Counted from the stretch's first letter, positions 1 to 8,332 are shown. The stretch: DNA of 64,000 nt from Rossellomorea vietnamensis (GCF_008180615.1 NZ_VTEH01000014.1:80745-144744); one strand, 5' to 3'. Notes: generated from the sequence alone by a model not told the origin. Translations and numbers: made by a program.

Positions 1-296
1 ACTGATTTCTGAAGGGCAATACTATCGACTTCTTTCAAGAATGAATAGGTCTTCTTGAGCTCTCGAACAGCTTTAATGGATTGGTACTTGTTGAAAAATT
101 CACCTTTCCAATTGTTCTGTAAAAGCTGCCCATTCTGTACCATTTCATTTACGATAGACCAATAAGCGTCTTTGTTCTTTTGTTTCCCAACAAAATAGTT
201 GTAGATGAACCGGCAACAACCGAACGTTTTATTGATTAATTCAATTTGTTGGTGATTTGGATAGATCCTGAATTTAAAGGTTTTTTTAACATTCAA
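1..296 (-). CDS. tnpB: RNA-guided nuclease/transposase-associated TnpB, N-terminal part (runs off the left edge)
   Basis: Reading the minus strand from a TTG at 296 gives about 98 residues beginning MNVKKTFKFRIYPNHQQ and containing NKTFGCCRFIYNYFV. This is the classic N-terminus of IS200/IS605-family OrfB (TnpB), the RNA-guided nuclease of IS605/IS1341-type elements. An AGGAGGTG ribosome site lies about 7 nt before the TTG and a TATAAT box at 320-325 (minus strand) lies just upstream. No stop interrupts the frame to the window edge. The RuvC-type catalytic residues and the zinc finger lie outside the window, so an active enzyme cannot be told from a catalytically dead descendant. No tnpA gene is visible upstream, which fits an IS1341-like, tnpB-only element. 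Confidence 0.85.
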   Translation of the reverse strand, partial: MNVKKTFKFRIYPNHQQIELINKTFGCCRFIYNYFVGKQKNKDAYWSIVNEMVQNGQLLQNNWKGEFFNKYQSIKAVRELKKTYSFLKEVDSIALQKS

Positions 297-374
297 ATGG
301 TTTCACCTCCTTGTAGTAATTATACCAAGAAAGATGGTACCTTGGGAACGTATGTTTCTTTCAAAGTTTTTTTA

Positions 375-450
375 GTAGAGACCAAAGGCAGGCGATTCAT
401 CTCCCCCTTACCGTTGGGCTATGCCCTTCACACGCTTGAAGAGGGAGTTT
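375..450 (-). ncRNA. omegaRNA-like / element right-end-like fold upstream of tnpB
   Basis: On the minus strand this stretch can fold into an outer CTCCC/GGGAG stem (401-405 with 443-447) enclosing two hairpins: CTTCA/TGAAG (426-430 with 437-441) and GGGC/GCCC (416-419 with 423-426). A 3' hairpin closed by GAGA/TCTC (400-403 with 378-381) follows. The 3' part, with a GATGAATCGCCTGCC core, resembles the conserved 3' end of TnpB guide RNAs, which normally lie at the right end of the element after tnpB. Here it lies 5' of tnpB on the same strand. It may be the right end of an earlier, now lost, element. The assignment is by resemblance only. Confidence 0.4.
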
Positions 451-564
451 TCTCGCCATTTTTAGATAAAAACACCTTCTGCACATAACAGTCATCCCTC
501 CTTTTCAAGTCTTTTCAGATTTGACGAAAACTCTGAGAAAAAGGTTTCTGTTCGTACATACTTA

Positions 565-615
565 ATTCCTTTAAAGCGCTAAGAGGGACTGTCCCTCTTA
601 GCGCTTTAAAGGAAT
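565..615. repeat. Perfect 51-bp palindrome (GGGACTGTCCC family, copy A)
   Basis: Two perfectly complementary 25-nt arms (565-589 and 591-615) flank a single central base, with core AGAGGGACTGTCCCTCT and outer TTTAAAGCGCT. Related copies lie at about 11731-11770, 25621-25667 and 57481-57531. It sits between the tnpB region and the end of the minus-strand nucleotidyltransferase gene. It would form a strong hairpin in RNA from either strand but has no adjacent T-run, so a terminator is not the obvious explanation. It looks like a dispersed REP-like element. Confidence 0.8.
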
Positions 616-766
616 AAAGGAATCATCACGAAAAAAACGAATCCATCCTCATGAATCCGCCTCTTCGCTATTATTTTTCCATCATCCGTGTCTTATCTTG
701 ATTTAATCACTGCATTTATCAACCTTGATCCACCCTGGCCTGATGTAACCTGGTTCTGTCACAAAC

Positions 767-1531
767 TTAGCTCTCTCTCATTAGCAGCTCTCTAAATACC
801 CGGTCCATTGACTCTGCAGAAAAACTTTGACGTTCCTTGAACTGCGGTGATTCTTCTGAAAGTTTTTTCATATGTAAATCTATAAATGAGTATAGAAAGC
901 CGGCAGTCTCTTCTATTTTCTGTTCACCGCTTTTTTTCAACTCCACTACTCTCTGAATTTCTTCTTTTATCTTTTGATCATGCACCATCTGGTGAAAAAG
1001 ATCGTTGAATGGAACAGGCGGGAAGGACTCTCGTTCTTTTATCCATAAGCAGCAAAGAAGCCCTCTCAGTAAATGAAGAGTCAATTTGACCGATTTAACG
1101 GAATCTCTCTGCCACTTCTGCCAATTTGTTTTCGACATATTAAGATAATGATGATAGCACGAAGAGGGAGAAAAAATCTCCTTTTGCAATGGAAAAATCT
1201 TCGTACAGAAGTACTTGTCCACGATAAGCCTGTCTTCTGTTTGCAGCCATTCCAGCATCGACGGGTTGGATTTTTTCAACAGTACCATTGCTTTCTTGAG
1301 GTCCCATCCGCTTAATTCCAGCTCTTTTCCAGCCTTCGATTCAATGACATCTCTTTTTTTGTTCAGAGTTAGATACCAATTCAAATGATGCTTGTATATA
1401 AACCGAATATCAAAATCACTGTCTGGCGAGGGAAAGCCCCATGCCCTGCTTCCTGCTTGTACAGCAAACAGGATCTCAACTTCATGTTTCTGTTCTAGTT
1501 TCTTTAGCTCCGCCAGAATATGCACCTTCAT
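767..1531 (-). CDS. YcgL/RlaP-type nucleotidyltransferase
   Basis: A 254-residue protein with the DNA polymerase beta-type nucleotidyltransferase signature: GSRAWG at residues 27-32 followed by DSDFDIR at 37-43, which supplies the metal-binding acidic pair. The motif and length fit the YcgL/COG3541 family (Pfam RlaP, named for RNA-ligase-associated nucleotidyltransferases). The substrate is unknown for the family. The start codon follows AATAAGGTGAG, a ribosome site that overlaps the stop of the upstream M20 peptidase gene (9-nt gap), so the two are probably co-transcribed. No RNA ligase gene is nearby, so a role in RNA repair here would be speculation. Confidence 0.75.
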   Translation of the reverse strand: MKVHILAELKKLEQKHEVEILFAVQAGSRAWGFPSPDSDFDIRFIYKHHLNWYLTLNKKRDVIESKAGKELELSGWDLKKAMVLLKKSNPSMLEWLQTEDRLIVDKYFCTKIFPLQKEIFSPSSCYHHYLNMSKTNWQKWQRDSVKSVKLTLHLLRGLLCCLWIKERESFPPVPFNDLFHQMVHDQKIKEEIQRVVELKKSGEQKIEETAGFLYSFIDLHMKKLSEESPQFKERQSFSAESMDRVFRELLMRES

Positions 1532-1540
1532 AATCTCACC

Positions 1541-2674
1541 TTATTCTGAAAGATTTTCAATCACTTTTGCCAAAAGAAGTGTCCTCTCAGTAAGAGAAGA
1601 GATTTCAAGATATTCCTTATCACTGTGGGCATTGCCCCCTACTGGTCCCATCCCATCGATGGTCGCAATCCCGGCAGCCGAAGTGAAGGAAGCATCTGAA
1701 CCTCCGCCTGTAGAGGTATCGGTGATTTCGATTCCCATCTCTTCACCCACTAGCATGATTTTTCTCAGAAGCTGTCTGTTACGCTTATTCTTTTCCATAG
1801 GAGGTCTGTTGATTTCGCCTTCAAGAGTGATCTCGGTACCTGGAACATCTGTCCTGGAACAGATTTTTTCCATTTTTTCTTCGACCCTGAGACCTTGATC
1901 TGTTTCTGCAATTCGGATCTCCATCTGAGCACTGGCATGATCGGATACCGTGTTGACAGAGGAGCCTCCCTCAATCAAGCCGACATTGACACTGATACCA
2001 TTTTCGTGATCGTTCAATTCATGCATCTGGATGACTTTATGCGCCAGCTCTTCAATAGCACTTCTTCCTTTTTCCGGTTCAATACCGGAGTGGGCGGCTC
2101 TTCCGATGACATTTAGGGTATAATTGCCTTTTCCTCTTCGTGAGGAAACAAGTGAACCATCTTTTCTGGCCGGCTCCATTATGAGTGCATATTTTTTTCC
2201 TTCTGCTGCATTTATGATCAGTTCTTTAGATGAAGGCGACCCAATTTCCTCATCACTATTCAAAATAATTTGCACATTTTTGTAATGTGGTGAACCTTCT
2301 TTTATTAATGCTTTCATTGCATATAGAAGAGTAACCAGGCTGGACTTCATATCAATGACTCCCGGTCCATAAGCTATGTTCCCAATTCTTTTGAACGGCC
2401 TCTCCTCAGCAGTACCAAATGGGAAAACGGTATCCATGTGGGCAATGGCAAGGATCTCCGGTACATCTGCTTTCTTGTGTTGAATGATCAAATGGTTTCC
2501 ATATTCTCTTTGAGGAACCTCATGAATCCTAAACCCGATTTTTTCATACTCGGCCTTCAATCGATTTCCAACCATGTCGACTCCCGCTTTGTTTACAGAG
2601 CCACTGTCGATATTGACCAGCTCTTCTATCAGATTCAGCATTTCATCTTGTTTAAACCGTATATATTCTTTCAC
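1541..2674 (-). CDS. M20 family metallopeptidase (carboxypeptidase G2-like)
   Basis: A 377-residue zinc peptidase of the M20A type. Metal and catalytic residues are visible in order: H79-x-D81 (AHMDTV), D108 (GVIDMK), the E142-E143 pair (SDEEIGS), and a C-terminal H350 (GNAHSD). The middle AAHSGIEPEKG segment is the dimerisation domain. The family removes C-terminal glutamate or cleaves small dipeptides and acyl-amino acids, using two zinc ions. There is no signal peptide, so it is probably cytosolic. The start is GTG at 2674 preceded by GGGAGAG. It is first in a two-gene unit with the YcgL-like gene; the exact substrate cannot be read from the sequence. Confidence 0.85.
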   Translation of the reverse strand: MKEYIRFKQDEMLNLIEELVNIDSGSVNKAGVDMVGNRLKAEYEKIGFRIHEVPQREYGNHLIIQHKKADVPEILAIAHMDTVFPFGTAEERPFKRIGNIAYGPGVIDMKSSLVTLLYAMKALIKEGSPHYKNVQIILNSDEEIGSPSSKELIINAAEGKKYALIMEPARKDGSLVSSRRGKGNYTLNVIGRAAHSGIEPEKGRSAIEELAHKVIQMHELNDHENGISVNVGLIEGGSSVNTVSDHASAQMEIRIAETDQGLRVEEKMEKICSRTDVPGTEITLEGEINRPPMEKNKRNRQLLRKIMLVGEEMGIEITDTSTGGGSDASFTSAAGIATIDGMGPVGGNAHSDKEYLEISSLTERTLLLAKVIENLSE

Positions 2675-2846
2675 CTTTGTTCTCTCCCAGCTTTCTTCAC
2701 GACTCTTTTACGAACGTTTTTTCAATTACTTACCATTATACCATTTTGTTCAAGAAAGGTTGGATTTCCAGTTATAAGAATATATTCCACTAAACCCGCA
2801 AGCATGCGGATAGCCGGCAGTTGGGCCGGCTGCACTCTTAACTTAT

Positions 2847-3017
2847 GGCTGGTTTCGCATAAATTGCTGCTTTCGGATACCCCCGAATATTAATGGGTTC
2901 TCTCGAGTCAGGGAGAACAGCTCTTTTCTTTTCAATATCAACGGATTATTGGAGTGTTTTATGGTCTTTTTTTTTCGTAACTAATTTCAATTAGCAACAA
3001 CGTTTACGAAAAGAGCC
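2847..3017. mobile_element. MITE-like element, copy 1 (171 bp)
   Basis: Ends are GGCTGGTTTCGCATAAATTG at the left and the complement of GGCTCTTTTCGTAAACGTTG at the right, the terminal inverted repeats of a family found throughout the window. Flanks TAACTTAT (2839-2846) and TAACGTAT (3018-3025) form an 8-bp target duplication with one mismatch. The right end touches the stop codon of the M24 peptidase gene: the stop TAG takes its G from the element. The 2675-3016 stretch holds no gene besides this. Confidence 0.8.
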
Positions 3018-4264
3018 TAACGTATAAGGTGAAACTCTTTTTGCCGCTTTGCCAGATAAACGACTCTTCCATCGATAAAGGAGATCGGTTCCTCCAGGTA
3101 AATCGGCACTTCTTGATTCCACTCGGAGATATACTTCCTGATGTTGAACTCTAGAGCATAGCAAGTATTGTTTTTGATTAGCAGATCTCCCCGGCCAGGT
3201 ATTTCTTCCTGCTTGTCGTACAAACCGATTAATGGCCCTGCTCCATGGCAGTGGACACCAAGCGGATGTGAATAGAGCATAGCATTGATATTTTTTTCCC
3301 GGCTGACTCTCATGCTGTCTATAAAAACCTGGTTCCCGCTTCTTCCTTCACTTATAGACGTGGACACAATGTCTTCAAACCTTAAAGCTTCTTCCAAGGC
3401 TTCCGTCAAACTGTTCGGGACTGTTTCTTCTCCGTTCTTCAGCACATATGCCAGCTGCTGTGTGTCTGTAGCCAGCCCAAGGTAATGTATTCCGAAATCC
3501 AAATGGACAATGTCGCCAGGCTTGATGATTGTATTCTCCAATCTGTCTGTACCTGATCCTTGTCTTTGAATATCAACGGTCGGATAAAAGGAAGTTTGAA
3601 GTCCTAAGTCCAATACTTGTTGCCGAATCCATTCTACTGCATCCTTAGTAGAAGTCACGCCTGGATGAATTACCCTATTCGACAGAGCTTCTTCCGCAAT
3701 CTCCCTGGCCAATTCACATATGTGAGGATACGCAGCCAGTTCAAGTGAGCTTCTTGTTTGAAGCCAGTCCACCAATAGTGATTCAGAGCTGACAAATCTT
3801 TCTTTCCCCACCTTTGCTGCTCTCAGCAACTCGTTGAAAGCATTTACTGTCAGACCGTCACTTACAGAATGAAGAGAGCCTGCATTCACAGCGATTTTTT
3901 TAGGAGCTCTTTTATGGATGAGTCGTGCTGCACACTGCCATTGAGTTTCAGTTTTATCCTCCCAGACATTTTGATAGAAAGGCTCTAACGCCGGATTGGA
4001 ATTTAATACGAAGCGCTGAACCCTTCCTTCATCATCCTTGCAGAACATAAAAATCGTAAGCCTTCTTGAACTGTCGACAGCTGAAGGAAAGAAAGTATGA
4101 ATCACAGGGTCTTCATTGTATTCACGGCCGATAGTGATCCACATATCGATTTCATGTTCGTTCATGATAGCCGGCAAAATAGTATGTAATCGTTCCTTGA
4201 GAACTTTGTCCCTGAATTCGTCTCTATCTTTTAATCGCAGAATTCTTGAAAATGCTTCCTTCAT
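3017..4264 (-). CDS. M24 family metallopeptidase (Xaa-Pro aminopeptidase-like)
   Basis: A 415-residue protein with the pita-bread fold signature in its C-terminal half. Metal ligands are visible as D256 (HLDFG), D267 (ATDTQ), a histidine in the 333-340 segment (SHPLGVHCHG), E372 (ALEFN) and E391/E392 (YLEEP). The N-terminal ~170 residues form the usual creatinase-like domain. The family splits Xaa-Pro or related peptide bonds with two metal ions. The start follows GGGAGG with 7-nt spacing. The stop TAG is completed by the inserted MITE copy 1; the left target-site copy suggests the stop was TAA before insertion, so the protein is unchanged. It stands alone on the minus strand. Confidence 0.85.
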   Translation of the reverse strand: MKEAFSRILRLKDRDEFRDKVLKERLHTILPAIMNEHEIDMWITIGREYNEDPVIHTFFPSAVDSSRRLTIFMFCKDDEGRVQRFVLNSNPALEPFYQNVWEDKTETQWQCAARLIHKRAPKKIAVNAGSLHSVSDGLTVNAFNELLRAAKVGKERFVSSESLLVDWLQTRSSLELAAYPHICELAREIAEEALSNRVIHPGVTSTKDAVEWIRQQVLDLGLQTSFYPTVDIQRQGSGTDRLENTIIKPGDIVHLDFGIHYLGLATDTQQLAYVLKNGEETVPNSLTEALEEALRFEDIVSTSISEGRSGNQVFIDSMRVSREKNINAMLYSHPLGVHCHGAGPLIGLYDKQEEIPGRGDLLIKNNTCYALEFNIRKYISEWNQEVPIYLEEPISFIDGRVVYLAKRQKEFHLIR

Positions 4265-4439
4265 CTGAACGCCTCCCTTTTGTATATTCTTCGCTGTATT
4301 ATATGCTGTTTCCTTTTTTACTGCTTTAAGTGATGTTCAACCCAATTATTTCCCTCTCTTCAAGAACCTGCCTAAGAGAGAATGCTGAGAAACTGAGGCG
4401 GCTGCAATTAAAAAGGCAGAACCGCCCTCTACAAGAAGC

Positions 4440-5143
4440 GATTCTGCGTTTTTCACTTGGGGTTTTATGAAAGATTGTTGATTTCCGTTACAGGTACACG
4501 ACTCCAATCAAGATCGAGAAAAAAACTATCCGCTAATAAATCCAGACTCCATACTAGAATCATTTTTATTTATCGGGGAATTCCAATGACACAGCAACAA
4601 ACAATGTTGTTCAGTTTGTATAAGAAGAAACAGCAACAAAGGTTAGGAAAAGAGCCTTGTAATAAAAGCTTTCAAAACAAAACCATCAGTTTAAACTGGT
4701 TGTTTTCTCTGCGGCTGGATCCTTACCAGCTTCGGCCTAAAAGGCCCATTGAATTATTTTCTCTGGCTATTTATTCCGGCTGAAAAAATGTGGAAAATAA
4801 GCGGAGAAATTCCGCTTATTTAAGTCATCGCGCGAAATACAGCTCAAATAAGCGGAGAAATTCCGCTTATTTGTATAAAAGATGCTAAAATGGTTCGTTT
4901 CGCTGTCCTTAAGCGGAAAAATTCCGCTTATATCCCCAAAATCATCTACGATTCTGAAGCTTAACCGGAAAAATTCCGTTTATTTTAGTCTATTAATGCC
5001 CATCAGCAAGGATGCCTCCCCTCCTGCTAGAAAGGCATCAAGTGATAGGGAACCGGCTTATCCTTAAGAAAGAAGGTGTTTTATACCACGCTTTAAGCTC
5101 TCTGGAACACCCGGCATAGCCAGGGGTTCCAGAGAGCATCAAA
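4440..5143. repeat. Four-palindrome cassette, copy P1
   Basis: Gene-free stretch. Four palindromes with 5-nt loops lie at 4795-4821, 4845-4873, 4910-4930 and 4963-4981, arms being variants of AAATAAGCGGA/TCCGCTTATTT. Centres are spaced 51, 61 and 52 bp. Left of them is a GGCCTAAAAGGCC palindrome (about 4734-4746). The right end is a long hairpin GCTCTCTGGAAC/GTTCCAGAGAGC (about 5098-5138). The 4733-5140 part is homologous to 52861-53255 with the same spacing. The 4448-4505 part (CACTTGGGGTTTTATGAAAG) is homologous to about 37588-37645. A 108-codon open frame here (4457-4783) is judged spurious. Confidence 0.75.
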
Positions 5144-5166
5144 AAAACGGCCCTAAAGGACAAGCA

Positions 5167-6357
5167 TTAACTGTTTTGTTTTGAGAACCATCGTGATAAC
5201 GGATAGACCAGTGGACTTTGGATGAGCAGTGAAAGAACAATGGCACCGTACGTCAACGACAAAATTGTATCAGTCTGTCCTGCTTTTTCAGCTGCCAGAC
5301 CCAGCAGCAGCGCCACTGACATAGTCCCTTTGATACCAGACCAGGTAATCAGGGAGATATCATCCCATAAAAATTCCTGCCTCCATAAACGAAACATCTT
5401 TAATATCCCTGCGAGTACAATGAATCGGACTATGAGTGATAAACCAAAAATGATGAAAATGAAGCCGATGTTTTGGAAATCAAAGTGTTTCATGAACTCA
5501 ATTCCGATCAGTAAAAATAGAATAGACAAGATGCTGGGTTCGATAACTTCCCAAAAGGAGTCCAGGTAATTACGAAGATCCTCTTCTTTATTGGTAGTAT
5601 CCAATTTCCAAGAAAGCATGGCACCTGCCGATACCGAAGCAAGCACCCCTGAAACACCAAGATGTTCGGCAAGATAAAAACTTCCATAAGCCAGGACAAT
5701 GCTTAACATGACCTGATATTGCCGGTGATGAGTAAAATGAAGGACTTTGCTGGCAATCCAGCCAAAGACCATGCCGATAATCAGCCCTCCTGCAGAAACC
5801 AGCAGGAAATCTCCCAGGGCAGAGGTAAGCTGAAACTGCTCACCGGAGATATAAAGATGAGCAATGACAGTAAACAGAACCACACTTGTCCCATCATTGA
5901 GCATCGACTCCCCTTCCACCACATCAGCTATTTTGGGACTATTAGAAGATTTCTTCAGAATTGACACGACTGACACGGGATCTGTCGGTGTCAATATCGA
6001 AGCAATTAATAAAGCTCCCATAAAAGATAATGAAACCAAGCCGACGAAATAAATAGAAACTCCTAAAATGAAAACAGTAAGCACCAAACCAAGCGTGCTC
6101 AGGACACTTATAACTCCAATATTCTTTCTTAAGCCCGCAGTTTTAAATTGATAGGCAGATATAAACAGCAGCGCCGGCAGAAATACATTAAAAATCATAT
6201 CTCTTGTAATAGCTACAGAAGAAAAGAAAGGTGTGAACGACAATCCGATCCCAATCAAGAGCAGAACCATCGGCACAGGAAAGTTTTTTTGTTTTTTATC
6301 GATAGTAAAGACAACATATCCTATGAACAATAATAGGAAAACATGAATATAACCCAT
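5167..6357 (-). CDS. CPA1-type cation:proton antiporter
   Basis: A 396-residue integral membrane protein with about 12 hydrophobic segments. It carries the CPA1 core LTPTDPVS and GESMLNDGTS, which hold the acidic residues of the ion-exchange site in NhaP/NHE-type antiporters. It should exchange Na+ or K+ for H+ across the cytoplasmic membrane and help in pH and salt tolerance. The start at 6357 was preferred over a longer frame (to 6414) because GGAGG lies 7 nt before this ATG and the extra residues are a lysine/arginine-rich stretch without family resemblance. The long C-terminal cytoplasmic domain of some relatives is absent. Confidence 0.85.
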   Translation of the reverse strand: MGYIHVFLLLFIGYVVFTIDKKQKNFPVPMVLLLIGIGLSFTPFFSSVAITRDMIFNVFLPALLFISAYQFKTAGLRKNIGVISVLSTLGLVLTVFILGVSIYFVGLVSLSFMGALLIASILTPTDPVSVVSILKKSSNSPKIADVVEGESMLNDGTSVVLFTVIAHLYISGEQFQLTSALGDFLLVSAGGLIIGMVFGWIASKVLHFTHHRQYQVMLSIVLAYGSFYLAEHLGVSGVLASVSAGAMLSWKLDTTNKEEDLRNYLDSFWEVIEPSILSILFLLIGIEFMKHFDFQNIGFIFIIFGLSLIVRFIVLAGILKMFRLWRQEFLWDDISLITWSGIKGTMSVALLLGLAAEKAGQTDTILSLTYGAIVLSLLIQSPLVYPLSRWFSKQNS

Positions 6358-6448
6358 GACTGAACCTCCAACTTTTAATCTCTTTCTTTTCTTTTTCCTT
6401 CTCCACTCCACCATAAACGGAATGCAAGAATAGAGGATTTTTCACTAT

Positions 6449-6474
6449 GTTTAATTCACCAGCCTGCAGGGTAA
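6449..6474 (+). promoter_or_regulatory. Sigma-B-type promoter for the 82-residue protein gene
   Basis: GTTTAA (6449-6454), 14-bp spacer, GGGTAA (6469-6474): a match to the sigma-B consensus GTTTAA-N12-15-GGGWAW at every position. It lies 38 bp before the ATG at 6512 in the correct orientation. Confidence 0.75.
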
Positions 6475-6511
6475 ATATATTTCTACAATTGTTACAAGGA
6501 GGAATAAGGGT

Positions 6512-6760
6512 ATGAGACTAAGTTCAACCTTGATGTTAGGTGCTGCAGCAGGAGCAGGGCTTCTGATGCGCAAAAAAGAAAACCGAGTGAAAATCCAGAA
6601 TATGATGGAAAGTGCAAAGCAAAAATGGGAGAACCGCAACAAGAAAGACTTTACAGTTGAAAAAGCTGGAAATCCTGATCCTGCTGATGTAGAGGATAAC
6701 AAAATGGTCAGTGAGGGTGCTCAAACGTCGGTTCAGTACTATAATTCCATTAAACAATAG
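6512..6760 (+). CDS. Small general-stress-type protein, unknown function (82 aa)
   Basis: No family was recognised. The first 20 residues are hydrophobic and Ala/Gly-rich (LGAAAGAGLLM), followed by a strongly charged helix-prone region and an acidic tail. It could be a short membrane-anchored protein. A CAAGGAGGAATAAGG ribosome site precedes the ATG, and an excellent sigma-B-type promoter lies just upstream, so induction by general stress is likely. A strong intrinsic terminator follows. It is monocistronic and divergent from the antiporter gene. Confidence 0.8.
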   Translation: MRLSSTLMLGAAAGAGLLMRKKENRVKIQNMMESAKQKWENRNKKDFTVEKAGNPDPADVEDNKMVSEGAQTSVQYYNSIKQ

Positions 6761-6813
6761 ACCTCTTAAAAAACAAAAAAAAAAAGGATCGTGCATTTTT
6801 TTAAAGATCCTTG

Positions 6814-6861
6814 AGCTTGGATTTAAAGTTCCCTAACGGGGCTTACAATCCAAGCTTTTTT
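6814..6861 (+). terminator. Intrinsic terminator after the 82-aa gene
   Basis: AGCTTGGATT (6814-6823) pairs with AATCCAAGCT (6847-6856), with an inner CCC/GGG pair, followed by six T. Confidence 0.8.
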
Positions 6862-6962
6862 GTTTTAAGTGTTCATGCAGATTCCTTCTTAGTCGGACAT
6901 TTGAAAAGGGATGAGCACTCTTCATTTTGAAGTAACTATAAGCTTTACTTTTCTGCTCAATG

Positions 6963-6998
6963 AAAAAGGGTCTTACCATAAACTCTGTAAGACCCTCT
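6963..6998 (-). terminator. Intrinsic terminator after the MDR dehydrogenase gene
   Basis: AGGGTCTTAC (6967-6976) pairs with GTAAGACCCT (6987-6996); on the minus strand the stem is followed by TTTTTC. Confidence 0.85.
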
Positions 6999-7005
6999 CT
7001 TCTAG

Positions 7006-8001
7006 TTATTGGGCAATAAGGAAAGCAATCTTTCCTAAATTCTGAGAATCCTTCAACCGCGTAAAGGCTGCTGCAAAATCCTCTAATGAATATACGCTGT
7101 CCACCACTGGTGTAATTTTGTGTTTTTCAATGAACTGAAGCATAGCAGAAAACTCCTCGGCACTGCCCATTGTAGACCCGAGTAAATTTAACTGAGAATA
7201 AAAGAAGTGGCGGATATCCACTTCAATTTTATCCTCTGTTGTCGCTCCAAAAGTGGCAACCGTTCCGCCTTTTCTAACTACTTTTAACGATTTATCAAAG
7301 GTGGCCTTCCCGATACTTTCAATAACGATATCAATGGTTTCATCCTTCAGTTCCTCATTCCAGTCACAGTTTGTGGAAATGCTGCGATCGGCTCCCAGTT
7401 CCATTGCTTTATGCTGTTTATCATTGCTGCGAGATGTCACAATTACTCTCGCTCCTGCTGCTTTAGCGAATTTCAGTAAGAAAGTCCCCACTCCGCTGCC
7501 TATACCAGGTATCAGGACGGTGTCACCAGCTTTTACTTTTGCCCGCGTGAATAACACACGGTAAGCTGTCAATGCAGCCAAAGACAATACGCCCGCTTCT
7601 TTCCAATTCAGATGAGCGGGCTTCTTTTCCACATTGACTGCAGGAAGTATAATATACTCCGCAAATGTACCATGATCAGGCAGTCCGACGATTTCAAACC
7701 CTGCCGGCGGTGCTTCGCTGTTCTGCCTCCAGCCCAGTCCTGGGTTAATGATCACTTCATCCCCTACAGCTGCATTTGTTACATCTTCTGCCGCTTCCAC
7801 TATAGTGCCCGCTCCATCAGACCCGACAATCAGCGGAGGCTGTTCTTCTTGATGTCTGGTTAAGACCATAAGATCTCTGCGGTTCAGTCCAGCAGTCTTC
7901 AATTTGATTTTCACCATGCCGCTTTTCACTGCCGGCTCTTGAAAGTCTCTAAGTGAGAGTCCTTCCATTCCTTGTATTCCCTCATGAATGATGGCTTTCA
8001 T
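7006..8001 (-). CDS. MDR-family zinc-free NAD(P)-dependent oxidoreductase (YogA-like)
   Basis: A 331-residue medium-chain dehydrogenase/reductase. The N-terminal GroES-like catalytic domain (about 1-130) contains GSDGAGTI but not the cysteines that bind catalytic and structural zinc in true alcohol dehydrogenases. The Rossmann domain shows GIGSGVGTFL for NAD(P)H binding. Such proteins are usually quinone or enone reductases. Sequence and length resemble B. subtilis YogA. GAGGAGGAG precedes the ATG. It is monocistronic, ending in a strong terminator. The substrate cannot be inferred. Confidence 0.8.
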   Translation of the reverse strand: MKAIIHEGIQGMEGLSLRDFQEPAVKSGMVKIKLKTAGLNRRDLMVLTRHQEEQPPLIVGSDGAGTIVEAAEDVTNAAVGDEVIINPGLGWRQNSEAPPAGFEIVGLPDHGTFAEYIILPAVNVEKKPAHLNWKEAGVLSLAALTAYRVLFTRAKVKAGDTVLIPGIGSGVGTFLLKFAKAAGARVIVTSRSNDKQHKAMELGADRSISTNCDWNEELKDETIDIVIESIGKATFDKSLKVVRKGGTVATFGATTEDKIEVDIRHFFYSQLNLLGSTMGSAEEFSAMLQFIEKHKITPVVDSVYSLEDFAAAFTRLKDSQNLGKIAFLIAQ

Positions 8002-8024
8002 AATTCTCCTCCTCTTTTTCTATA

Positions 8025-8299
8025 ACTCTTTCGCAAAGATTGCTGCTGTGGAGAAATGATGGATTTCCGCTCGAATCCCCCTGTCTGAAAGGGAAGGAAT
8101 TTAAAACAAAACCCATAACCAAGAATCTTTTAAAAGTCTGTTTTTCTATATCTTTACTTTTGACAATTCTCCTGAAACAATTTCTCACTAATAAAAAGGA
8201 GCAGCTCTTTACTTCCTTGCTTACCCGGTTTTTACCAGTGAATGATGGCGTTATTTTATGAAATGCCTATAAATAAGCAGCAAAGTTTACGAAAACAGT
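8025..8299. repeat. Degenerate MITE-like copy with internal foreign repeat fragment
   Basis: The left end (CTCTTTCGCAAAGATTGCTGC, from about 8025) and right end (AGCAGCAAAGTTTACGAAAAC, to about 8299) match the terminal repeats of the MITE family. The 275-bp length exceeds the usual 165-190 bp. The extra part (8050-8075) resembles the start of the GC-rich repeat at 27924, suggesting a nested or recombined copy. No gene is evident between 8002 and 8332. Confidence 0.45.
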
Positions 8300-8332
8300 T
8301 CTATAGGGAATCATTCTTATCTGCTCTCATGG

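Noticed and set aside
4457..4783. 108-codon open frame inside cassette P1
   Set aside because: No ribosome site or family resemblance; its sequence is part of a non-coding repeat whose other copies are not open in the same frame.
4795..4981. Possible CRISPR array in the palindrome cassette
   Set aside because: Repeats are self-complementary and unequal, spacers differ in length in a fixed pattern shared between loci, and no cas genes are near.
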